From the NCBI GenBank assembly GCA_902712845.1, contig LR743504.1, positions 4,376,001 to 4,440,000 of the forward strand: DNA of 64,000 nt, written 5' to 3'. A model generated the notes under the pieces. That model did not search any database. It saw nothing but the letters and a program-made list of their open reading frames with translations, and had not been told where the DNA came from. The position numbers were made by a program, and so were the translations under genes. This stretch comes from Methylobacterium bullatum (GTDB lineage: Bacteria > Pseudomonadota > Alphaproteobacteria > Rhizobiales > Beijerinckiaceae). Positions 57,243 through 64,000 of this stretch are shown one piece after another. The number at the start of each line of letters is the position of its first letter. The stretch's first letter is position 1.

Positions 57243-58718
57243 ATGATCAAGCCCAAAGACAAGGACCTGGACCGATCTGCGCGGGAAACCCTCAGGCTGT
57301 GTCGCGATGATGTCGAGCAGGGACGCTGGAACGATGTCGTCGCTCGAACGCACGACCCCGTACTGATTCTGTCCTTGCCGCAACTTCTCATCTACCGCTT
57401 GAACGGTGCGCTTGCCACCGGACAGGACAACGTCACCAATGATGTCGCTCGTCACGTCTCATCGCTGACGGGCAGAGTGGCCATTGCGTATGCCGTCATC
57501 CGCGACCTGGTCAAGAATCGGAGAAGCGATCTGGCGGGACGGATACTGCTCGATAACGACTTCCTGTACGCCGATCATCGGTTTCTGGACGCGGCCGATA
57601 GCATCATCAGAAACACACAGGACGAGAATCTGCAGGCTGCCTTGGGCGAGCTGATGAAGACTGTCAGTCGTGGCGGATCGGAAATGAAGCCGATGCCCAC
57701 GGAGTACCTGTTCGCTCCCCAGCCCCCCATCGATGACCCGGGCAGCGCGAAGGTTCAAAGATCGTCCGCGACCTCCCCCCATCATGTCATCGCATTACGG
57801 CGTGAGATCAGGTCGTTCCGAAAGGTGATCGTCGAACAGGTCCAGCCGGAGGTTCTGGAACTTCGCAATGTGTTCACGAGCGCGATCGGTCAAGTCTGGA
57901 CCGAGGACGGCCGAATCCTCCGGCAGAGGAAATCACCGATCCCGAGCGTCGAACGATCCTCCGTCCCCCAGATCGGCATAGCCATGTCGTCCAATCGGCC
58001 CTCGGCCGGAATCTATCACTGGCTGGTCGATCACCTTCCCCGCCTGGCCTTCCTCGGCGACAGCGGGCTGGTCGCGGACGACACGTTCAAGGTTCTGTTG
58101 AACGACGGCAATCCCGGCTTCGAGCAGACCTCGCTCGATATGATCGGTCTCGGTGCGTCGACCCATCGCGTCGAGCGGCCGGTCTTCGTCGAACGCCTTC
58201 TCGTTCCTGTCGTGCGTTTCGAGGGGATGGCCGGATGGCGGCATCTCGACAGCGTGTTCGCGGTGATGGCCGAGCGGGCGATCGAGATGGCGCGCGCTCA
58301 CGGCGTCACGCTTCCGGAGCGGGTCTACATCACCCGACGGGACGCGAAGCGTCGCCTGCTCACCAACGAGGTCGAGGTCGAGCGGGAGATGCAGGCCCAA
58401 GGATTCGAGATCGCAGAATTCTCCGCCATCCCGCTCTGGCATCAGATCGCCATCGCCCACCAAGCGTCGGTCATCGCTTCGCCGCACGGTGCGGGCCTCG
58501 CCCACGTCATCTTCTCTCGCCCGCGGACACGGGTCATCGAGATACTTCCCATCAAGGACGGGGCCTACAATCTACGCTTCAACTACGCGCGTCTCTGCCT
58601 CACTAAGGGGCACCATTACGTCGCCTGGATGGAGCCCCAGCCGGTCAAAGTCGATGGCTGGACGGTGGACCTGCCTGCCTTCGGAGCGTTTCTGGCCCGC
58701 ACAATGCGGGGAGCGTGA
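57243..58718 (+). CDS. Family 61 glycosyltransferase (DUF563)
   Basis: A 491-residue protein. Residues 1-150 are a helical repeat-like domain of unknown role. The C-terminal part is a GT61 (DUF563) domain: AGIYHWLVDHLPRLAFLGD, then VYITRRDAKRRLLTNE, SASVIASPHGAGLAHVIFSR in the form ASVIASPHGAGLAHV, and the final IEILPIK. It should transfer a sugar to a surface glycan. No signal peptide is present. The upstream 252 bases are less GC-rich. With the GSCFA gene it suggests a surface-polysaccharide role for this block. Confidence 0.85.
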   Translation: MIKPKDKDLDRSARETLRLCRDDVEQGRWNDVVARTHDPVLILSLPQLLIYRLNGALATGQDNVTNDVARHVSSLTGRVAIAYAVIRDLVKNRRSDLAGRILLDNDFLYADHRFLDAADSIIRNTQDENLQAALGELMKTVSRGGSEMKPMPTEYLFAPQPPIDDPGSAKVQRSSATSPHHVIALRREIRSFRKVIVEQVQPEVLELRNVFTSAIGQVWTEDGRILRQRKSPIPSVERSSVPQIGIAMSSNRPSAGIYHWLVDHLPRLAFLGDSGLVADDTFKVLLNDGNPGFEQTSLDMIGLGASTHRVERPVFVERLLVPVVRFEGMAGWRHLDSVFAVMAERAIEMARAHGVTLPERVYITRRDAKRRLLTNEVEVEREMQAQGFEIAEFSAIPLWHQIAIAHQASVIASPHGAGLAHVIFSRPRTRVIEILPIKDGAYNLRFNYARLCLTKGHHYVAWMEPQPVKVDGWTVDLPAFGAFLARTMRGA

Positions 58719-58852
58719 CATCGGCCTGCCGTCCGGGTGAGGCCCCGCAGAACGGTGGCGAGACGGCGGCGCATGATCTCCTCGGTGTGATGCGAGGGTA
58801 CATGCACCGGCGGGCGCGCGCTTCAAGCGATGCGTTCTGCTTAACGCGCGCT

Positions 58853-59086
58853 CTAGCCTCTGAGGGCGGCGCGGACATAACCCCGCGAAATCAACCGGCT
58901 GGTCTCGCGCGCCCGGCGCTCGGCCTGCATCAGGTCGGACAGGGCGTCGGTGATGGCGCAGCGGAGCGCGATCTCCGCATCCCCCGCCGTGCTGGTGAGA
59001 TAGGCCTGGGCGATCTCCTCCACCGGGCAGTGGAGGGCCGGCTCCGCCTCCCCCTCGTTCCTGATCCTGGTCAGCGTCTTCGGCAT
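58853..59086 (-). CDS. Small conserved hypothetical protein
   Basis: A 77-residue helical protein (PVEEIAQAYLTSTAGDAEIA, ITDALSDLMQAERRARETSRL) with a basic C-terminus. It has no signal peptide. An ATG at 59086 was chosen; the frame continues 15 codons upstream to an ATG at 59131, less likely. It lies beyond lpdA on the same strand. Function unknown. Confidence 0.6.
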   Translation of the reverse strand: MPKTLTRIRNEGEAEPALHCPVEEIAQAYLTSTAGDAEIALRCAITDALSDLMQAERRARETSRLISRGYVRAALRG

Positions 59087-59197
59087 GGCCCGTCTCCGAC
59101 TCACGTTGAGAACGAAGACAGAACACGCCACGAGGGTTAACGGATCCTTACCTCGACCATTAGAAGCCTGTGGACATCCCCGCGATGGCGGCCGGGC

Positions 59198-60637
59198 TCA
59201 GCTGTGGATCACCTTGCCGTAGGCGTCGAGCACGCTCTCGTGCATCATCTCGCTCAGGGTCGGGTGCGGGAAGACCGTGTGCATCAGGTCTTCCTCCGTC
59301 GTCTCGAGGTTCATGGCGACGACGTAGCCCTGGATCAGCTCGGTGACCTCCGCCCCCACCATGTGGGCGCCGAGCAGCTGGCCGGTCTTGGCGTCGAACA
59401 CCGTCTTCACCAGCCCGTCCGGCTCTCCGAGGGCGATGGCCTTGCCGTTGCCGGCGAAGGGGAAGCGGCCGACCTTCACGGAGAATCCCTGCTCCTTGGC
59501 CTTGGCCTCGGTGAGGCCGACGCTGGCGATCTGCGGCTGGCAATAGGTGCAGCCGGGGATCTTGGCCTTGTCCATGGCATGGGTGTGGAGCCCCTTGATC
59601 GTCTCCACGCAGAGCACGCCCTCGTGCTCGGCTTTGTGGGCGAGCATCGGCGGCCCGGCGACGTCGCCTATGGCGTAGACACCGGGAACGTTGGTCCGCC
59701 CCAGGCCGTCGGTGACGACGATACCCCGTTCGATGCCGATGCCGAGTTTCTCGAGGCCGAGATTCTCGATGTTGCCGACGACGCCCACCGCCGAGATCAG
59801 CTTCTCCGCCGTCAGCTGCTGGCTCTTGCCGTCCGTGGTCTCGATGGTGGCGGTGACGGAATTCGCCGCCTTCTCCACCTTGGTCACCTTGGCACCGGTG
59901 AGGATCTTGATGCCCTGCTTCTCGAAGCGCTTGCGGGCCAGCCCGGCGATCTCGGCATCCTCCACCGGCAGGATCTGCGGCAGCAGCTCGATCACCGTCA
60001 CCTCGGCGCCCATGGTGCGGTAGAACGAGGCGAACTCGATGCCGATGGCGCCCGAGCCCATCACGAGCAGGCTTTTCGGCATCGTCTCCGGCACCATGGC
60101 CTCGTAATAGGTCCAGATCTGCTTCTTGTCCGGCTCGATACCGGGGATCGCGCGGGGGCGGGCGCCGGTGGCGACGATGATGTGCTTGGCCGAATAGGAG
60201 CCGGCGGCGAGCGCCCCCTTCGGGGCGGGGGCGCGGCTCGTTTCCTTCACCGTGACCTTGCCGGGCTCGTTGCCCTTGGCCGCGGCCTTGATGGTGGCCT
60301 CGCCCCAGATCACGTCGACCTTGTTCTTCTTCAGCAGCATGCCGACGCCGCCGTTGAGCCGGGTCGAGACGCCGCGCGAGCGCTTGACGATGGCAGCGGT
60401 GTCGAACCCGACTTTCTCGGCAGACAGGCCGTAATCGGAGGCATGCTGCATGTAATGGTAGATCTCGGCCGAGCGCAGCAGGGCCTTCGTCGGGATGCAG
60501 CCCCAGTTCAGGCAGATGCCGCCGAGATGCTCGCGGTCCACCACCGCGGTCTTGAACCCGAGCTGCGCCGCCCGGATGGCCGCCACGTAGCCCCCGGGGC
60601 CGGCGCCGATGACGAGGATGTCGTAGGTGGTGGACAT
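59198..60637 (-). CDS. lpdA: Dihydrolipoyl dehydrogenase (E3)
   Basis: A 479-residue FAD enzyme that re-oxidises the dihydrolipoyl groups of pyruvate dehydrogenase and related complexes. The FAD motif is ILVIGAGPGGYVAAIRAAQLG, the redox-active disulfide is in GICLNWGCIPTKALLRS, the NAD motif in LLVMGSGAIGIEFASF, and the catalytic His-Glu pair in HPTLSEMMHESVLDA. The ATG at 60637 is clear. It lies 6 bases after the DUF995-like gene and is probably part of the pdh operon with pdhB and pdhC. Confidence 0.96.
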   Translation of the reverse strand: MSTTYDILVIGAGPGGYVAAIRAAQLGFKTAVVDREHLGGICLNWGCIPTKALLRSAEIYHYMQHASDYGLSAEKVGFDTAAIVKRSRGVSTRLNGGVGMLLKKNKVDVIWGEATIKAAAKGNEPGKVTVKETSRAPAPKGALAAGSYSAKHIIVATGARPRAIPGIEPDKKQIWTYYEAMVPETMPKSLLVMGSGAIGIEFASFYRTMGAEVTVIELLPQILPVEDAEIAGLARKRFEKQGIKILTGAKVTKVEKAANSVTATIETTDGKSQQLTAEKLISAVGVVGNIENLGLEKLGIGIERGIVVTDGLGRTNVPGVYAIGDVAGPPMLAHKAEHEGVLCVETIKGLHTHAMDKAKIPGCTYCQPQIASVGLTEAKAKEQGFSVKVGRFPFAGNGKAIALGEPDGLVKTVFDAKTGQLLGAHMVGAEVTELIQGYVVAMNLETTEEDLMHTVFPHPTLSEMMHESVLDAYGKVIHS

Positions 60638-60643
60638 GGCTGG

Positions 60644-61288
60644 TTATTTCCCTACGCGAGATCGCACAGCGGCGAGCGAGGTACGCTCCCGGGATAAGAT
60701 AAACGGAGCTTCCGCCTGGGATCTCAAGTTCAGTGTATCCCCGACTTCAGATTCGGTGACGGTCTTTTTGTAGCTGGGAAGCGCGCTGCACTCCCAAGTG
60801 CCGCCGCTTCGACCAGTTGCTGGGTTAAATGTGGCGCGATCATACCGAAAGCAAAGCTTGTCCTGTTCAACTTTCTTGATTAATTTGCCGCCTTCCACAA
60901 ACTCAATAAAGAAAGGTTCAGCTTTCCATTGTCCGCTTAAAATGATTCCATTGCCAGGATACCAAAGATAAACCCTGCCATCCTTGCTGGCATACTCGAT
61001 CTGCGATCCATGACTTTGACTAAAGGTCAGGCGCGTTCGGTCGCTGATAAAATCGCGAACATCCTTGGCGGTGATAGGCGGTGCGCTTTTCAAAGAATCG
61101 CGCACCATCTGAGGGAAGTTAGCTTTGTCGAAGTCGAACACTACGACGTTGGGTCGTGAAGTATCGATGATGCGCCCGGCGGGAATGCCTCGCTCGAGAT
61201 CCCGCATTTTCGGGCGTTCAGTTGGTGCCTGTGCTGCAGCGGTAACCGGCAGGAGAGCGACCGCGACGATAAGTCGATTGAGCCGCAT
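60644..61288 (-). CDS. Exported hypothetical protein, possibly DUF995-like, low GC
   Basis: A 214-residue protein with a signal peptide (MRLNRLIVAVALLPVTAAA, cleavage near AAA-QA). The part ITAKDVRDFISDRTRL, GNGIILSGQWK and KLCFRYDRATFNP...GGTWECSAL recalls DUF995 or similar small beta-sheet proteins, but the match is from memory and weak. Two Cys may pair. Its DNA is near 50% GC, much lower than that of pdhC and lpdA on either side, which points to horizontal transfer into the operon. An ATG at 61288 was chosen. Transcription with pdhC and lpdA is likely from spacing (17 and 6 bases). Confidence 0.75.
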   Translation of the reverse strand: MRLNRLIVAVALLPVTAAAQAPTERPKMRDLERGIPAGRIIDTSRPNVVVFDFDKANFPQMVRDSLKSAPPITAKDVRDFISDRTRLTFSQSHGSQIEYASKDGRVYLWYPGNGIILSGQWKAEPFFIEFVEGGKLIKKVEQDKLCFRYDRATFNPATGRSGGTWECSALPSYKKTVTESEVGDTLNLRSQAEAPFILSRERTSLAAVRSRVGK

Positions 61289-61305
61289 CCATTTGCTCCA
61301 GTCCC

Positions 61306-62718
61306 TCACACCAGCATCCCCATCGGGTTCTCGATCAGGCTCTTGAAGGCCGAGATCAGTTCGGCGCCGAGCGCCCCATCGAGGACGCGGTGGTCGCAGG
61401 AGAGGGTGGCGGTCATCACTTGGACCACCGCCGGGGCGCCGTCCTTCACCACCACGCGCTTCTCGCCCGCACCCACCGCCAGGATCGAGGATTGCGGCGG
61501 GTTGATCACCGCCGTGAAGTGCTTGATGCCGAACATGCCGAGGTTCGACACCGAGGTGACGCCGCCCTGGTACTCTTCCGGCTTCAGCTTCTTGGCCCGC
61601 GCCCGCCCAGCAAAGTCTTTCATCTCGTTCGAGATGGTGGAGAGCGTCTTCTGGTCGGCCTTGCGGATCACCGGGGTGAACAACCCGCCGTCGATGGCGA
61701 CGGCGACGCCGACTTCGGCATTGTTGAAGCGCAGGATCCGGTCCTCGGCCCAGACCGCGTTGGCGGCCGGCACGCGCATCAGCGCGAGGCCCATCGCCTT
61801 GATGACGAAGTCGTTCACCGAGAGCTTGAACAACGGCTTGCCGTCCTTGGTGGTGCCGGCGCTCTTGTTGAGCTGTTCGCGCAGGGCCATCAGCGCGTCG
61901 AGCTCGCAATCCACCGTGAGGTAGAAATGCGGGGCCACCTGCATCGCCTCGGTGAGGCGCTTGGCGATGGTCTTGCGCATGCCGTCGAGGGGCACCTCCT
62001 CGAACGTGCCCTTTTGGTAGAAGCCGCGCACCTGATCGGTGGTGAGCCCCTGCGCCGCGGCCTTCGGTGCGGGTGCTGGCGCGGCGGGAGCCGGAGCAGC
62101 CGCCGGCGCTGCGGCGGGGGCCGCCGCCTTCGGTGCGCCGGCCTTGGCCGATCCGCTGGCGATGGCGGCGCGGACGTCGCGCTCGATCACGCGGCCATGC
62201 GGGCCGGAGCCCGAAACGGCGGAGAGGTCGATGCCTTCGAGCTTGGCGATGCGGCGCGCCAGGGGCGAGGCGACGATGCGGCCGCCCTGCCCGGCCTGGG
62301 GGGCGGGAGCGCCGTCCGGCTTGGCTCCGTCCGGCGCTGCGTCGACCCGCGCGTAGGATTTGTGGCCGTCGCCGGGGGTGGTGTTCAGCGCCGGCGTGTC
62401 GCTCTTCGGGGCACCGGCCTTGGGGGCTTCCGCTGCGGCGGCACCGTCGGAAGCCTGGACGGAGGCCGGGTCCTCACCCTCGGAGGCGATGATGGCGATG
62501 AGATCGTTCACCGGCACGTCGGCGGTGCCCTCGGCCACGACGATCTTGGCGAGGATGCCCTCGTCGATGGCCTCGACCTCCATCGTGGCCTTGTCGGTCT
62601 CGATCTCGGCGAGGACGTCGCCGGATTTGACGGCGTCGCCTTCCTTCTTGAGCCACTTGGCGAGGTTGCCCTTCTCCATCGTCGGCGACAGGGCGGGCAT
62701 CAGGACGTTGATGGGCAT
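61306..62718 (-). CDS. pdhC: Pyruvate dehydrogenase E2, dihydrolipoamide acetyltransferase
   Basis: A 470-residue protein that transfers acetyl groups to CoA in the pyruvate dehydrogenase complex. There is one N-terminal lipoyl domain with the lipoylated Lys in EIETDKATMEVEA, and an Ala/Pro-rich linker. The subunit-binding domain is RIVASPLARRIAKLEGID...GSGPHGRVIERDV. After another Ala/Pro linker the catalytic domain runs to the end, with DHRVLDGALGAELISAF. The family usually has this layout. Start ATG at 62718. lipA in this window supplies its lipoyl group. Confidence 0.96.
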   Translation of the reverse strand: MPINVLMPALSPTMEKGNLAKWLKKEGDAVKSGDVLAEIETDKATMEVEAIDEGILAKIVVAEGTADVPVNDLIAIIASEGEDPASVQASDGAAAAEAPKAGAPKSDTPALNTTPGDGHKSYARVDAAPDGAKPDGAPAPQAGQGGRIVASPLARRIAKLEGIDLSAVSGSGPHGRVIERDVRAAIASGSAKAGAPKAAAPAAAPAAAPAPAAPAPAPKAAAQGLTTDQVRGFYQKGTFEEVPLDGMRKTIAKRLTEAMQVAPHFYLTVDCELDALMALREQLNKSAGTTKDGKPLFKLSVNDFVIKAMGLALMRVPAANAVWAEDRILRFNNAEVGVAVAIDGGLFTPVIRKADQKTLSTISNEMKDFAGRARAKKLKPEEYQGGVTSVSNLGMFGIKHFTAVINPPQSSILAVGAGEKRVVVKDGAPAVVQVMTATLSCDHRVLDGALGAELISAFKSLIENPMGMLV

Positions 62719-62762
62719 CGTTGTGAATCCTGATCGTCAGCGGATGGGCGTGGGCGGGGCGG

Positions 62763-63053
62763 TCAGTTGAGTGTGCCGCCGGGCGGCAGGTCTGGGTCGA
62801 AGCTCTCGGAATCGAGGCCGGCTCGGATGCGCTCGAACGCCTCTTCCTCCGACATCTCGGTCTCCAGCGCGTAGACCCGCGCGGCCTGACGGGCGAGGTC
62901 GATGAGAAGACGGCCCCAGGTATAGGGATCGTCGAAGGAGCGGCGCAGGGCCACGCTCACCGCGCCGTCCACCACGCTGGCACGCACGACCTCGATGCCG
63001 CCATTGTTCAGGGCGTCGGGGGGAGCGGAGAGCTCCTGGAACTTGTCGGTCAT
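62763..63053 (-). CDS. DUF5076 domain protein
   Basis: A 96-residue acidic protein: VVRASVVDGAVSVALRRSF and DPYTWGRLLIDLARQAARVY with an acidic end (ERIRAGLDSESFDPDLPPGG). It matches the DUF5076 family, found between pdhB and pdhC in many Hyphomicrobiales. Function unknown; position suggests a role with the pyruvate dehydrogenase complex. ATG at 63053. Confidence 0.85.
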   Translation of the reverse strand: MTDKFQELSAPPDALNNGGIEVVRASVVDGAVSVALRRSFDDPYTWGRLLIDLARQAARVYALETEMSEEEAFERIRAGLDSESFDPDLPPGGTLN

Positions 63054-63094
63054 GGTGCTGCTCTACTCCTCCGAGCCCGTACTCCGATCCGAGA

Positions 63095-63208
63095 CCTCAT
63101 CCTGAGGCGCCGGAGCGGAGCGGAGGCCTCGAAGGAGCCCTCCAGTTCGAACTGCTGGTTCTGGAGCCCTCCTTCGAGGCCCGCGGATGCGGGCACCTCA
63201 GGATGAGG
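63095..63208. repeat. Long palindromic dispersed repeat, copy 3, inside the pdh operon
   Basis: A 114-base palindrome with arms CCTCATCCTGAGGCGCC and GGCACCTCAGGATGAGG and inner GGCCTCGAAGGAGCCCTCCAG / CTGGAGCCCTCCTTCGAGGCC split as GGCCTCGAAGGAGCCC and GGAGCCCTCCTTCGAGGCC. It is similar to copies at 18249 and 50115. It lies between pdhB and the DUF5076 gene, so a hairpin would form in the operon mRNA. Confidence 0.85.
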
Positions 63209-63248
63209 CCCTGGCTAGGACAATGGTCGGTCGGTGGGCGGCATCGGC

Positions 63249-64000
63249 TCACCGATAGCAGACCGCCTTCACCGCCTGGATCACCTCGGCCACGTTGGGC
63301 AAGGCGAGCTTCTCGAGATTGGCGGCGTAGGGCATCGGCACGTCCTTGCCGGTGACCCGCAGGACGGGGGCGTCGAGGAAGTCGAAGGCGTCGGCCATGA
63401 GGCGGGCGATGATCTCGGCGCCGATCCCCGATTGCGGGAAGCCCTCCTCGACGGTGACGCAGCGGCCGGTCTTCTTCACCGATTCCACGATCGTGTCGGT
63501 GTCCATCGGGCGGAGCGTGCGCAGGTCGATGACCTCCGCCTCGATCCCCTCATCGGCCAAGGCCTGCGCCGCCTTCAGCGCGTAGGTCATGCCGATGGAG
63601 AAGGAGACGATGGTCACGTCCTTGCCGGTGCGGTGGATGCGCGCCTTGCCGATGGGGAGCACGAAATCGTCGAGCTTCGGCACCGGGAAGCTCTGGCCGT
63701 AGAGGATTTCGTTCTCGAGGAAGATCACCGGGTTGGGGTCGCGGATCGCGGCCTTGAGCAGGCCCTTGGCGTCGGAGGCCGTGTAGGGGGCGATGACCTT
63801 GAGGCCGGGGACGTTGGAGTACCAGGCGGAGTAATCGTGGCTGTGCTGGGCGCCGACGCGGGCGGCGGCACCGTTGGGGCCGCGGAACACGATGGGACAG
63901 CCGAGCTGGCCGCCGGACATGTAGAGGGTCTTGGCCGCCGAGTTGATGATGTGGTCGATCGCCTGCATGGCGAAGTTGAACGTCATGAACTCGACGATGG
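63249..64000 (-). CDS. pdhB: Pyruvate dehydrogenase E1 beta subunit (partial at right edge)
   Basis: The C-terminal 250 residues are visible; the start lies beyond the window. The typical E1-beta parts are EFMTFNFAMQAIDHIINSAAK, RGPNGAAARVGAQHSHDYSAW, GLKVIAPYTASDAKGLLKAAI, VIFLENEILYG, and DLRTLRPMDTDTIVESVKKT with VEEGFPQSGIGAEI. With E1 alpha it decarboxylates pyruvate using thiamine diphosphate. The frame is open through position 64000. An N-terminal lipoyl domain, common in this group, cannot be checked here. Confidence 0.95.
   Translation of the reverse strand, partial: IVEFMTFNFAMQAIDHIINSAAKTLYMSGGQLGCPIVFRGPNGAAARVGAQHSHDYSAWYSNVPGLKVIAPYTASDAKGLLKAAIRDPNPVIFLENEILYGQSFPVPKLDDFVLPIGKARIHRTGKDVTIVSFSIGMTYALKAAQALADEGIEAEVIDLRTLRPMDTDTIVESVKKTGRCVTVEEGFPQSGIGAEIIARLMADAFDFLDAPVLRVTGKDVPMPYAANLEKLALPNVAEVIQAVKAVCYR

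Overview
The window looks like a chromosomal segment of a high-GC alphaproteobacterium of the Hyphomicrobiales, most likely Methylobacterium/Methylorubrum or a close relative. This is an inference. It rests on the gene order pdhB - DUF5076 - pdhC - lpdA - lipA - coq10-like - pncC - ispDF - dusB - ntrBC - ntrYX - hfq - hflX, the fused ispDF, the HWE histidine kinase, and base composition. No rRNA, tRNA or CRISPR array was seen.

Region 1-12 kb: the tail of an unknown gene, a CNNM/CBS (HlyC/CorC) membrane protein, a beta-keto acid cleavage enzyme (DUF849), an RTX-repeat secreted protein, gyrB with a small companion gene, a toxin-antitoxin pair with a clear palindromic operator, an MBL-fold hydrolase, an AarF/UbiB-type kinase, an orphan HigA-like regulator and a DUF3892 protein. 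Region 12-28 kb: a trehalose-synthase-like GH13 enzyme divergent from a class A penicillin-binding protein, an exported unknown protein, two kinds of long palindromic dispersed repeat, a Crp/Fnr regulator, a PAS-PAS-GAF-HWE kinase, uvrA, an outer-membrane channel-like protein and a fasciclin protein, with strong terminators after the last two.

Region 28-34 kb and 44-63.9 kb (nearly all minus strand) hold the conserved housekeeping supercluster. Pyruvate dehydrogenase (pdhB, pdhC, lpdA) and the lipoate-making lipA work together. dusB-ntrB-ntrC is a tightly overlapping nitrogen-control operon, and ntrY-ntrX-hfq-hflX follows on the same strand. Two blocks interrupt it. The first, 34-44.5 kb, separates ntrC from ntrY. 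It holds a gamma-glutamyltransferase-like gene, a methyltransferase, an oxalate/formate-type antiporter, a NUDIX/MFS pair, an AT-rich island, an IS3-family element sitting in a truncated antiporter copy, a diguanylate cyclase and a DUF6886-like gene. The second, 52.9-58.7 kb, is a plus-strand accessory block: a reductase, a GSCFA protein, a sorbosone-dehydrogenase-like protein and a family 61 glycosyltransferase.

The most notable structure is at 40.19-41.76 kb. The 3' ends of two genes, paralogous to the intact antiporter (36.8 kb) and the intact DUF6886-like gene (43.9 kb), are joined back to back at one breakpoint, and the antiporter remnant was then split by an IS3-family element flanked by a 3-bp direct repeat. 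A family of about 110-bp palindromic repeats occurs three times, once inside the pdh operon.
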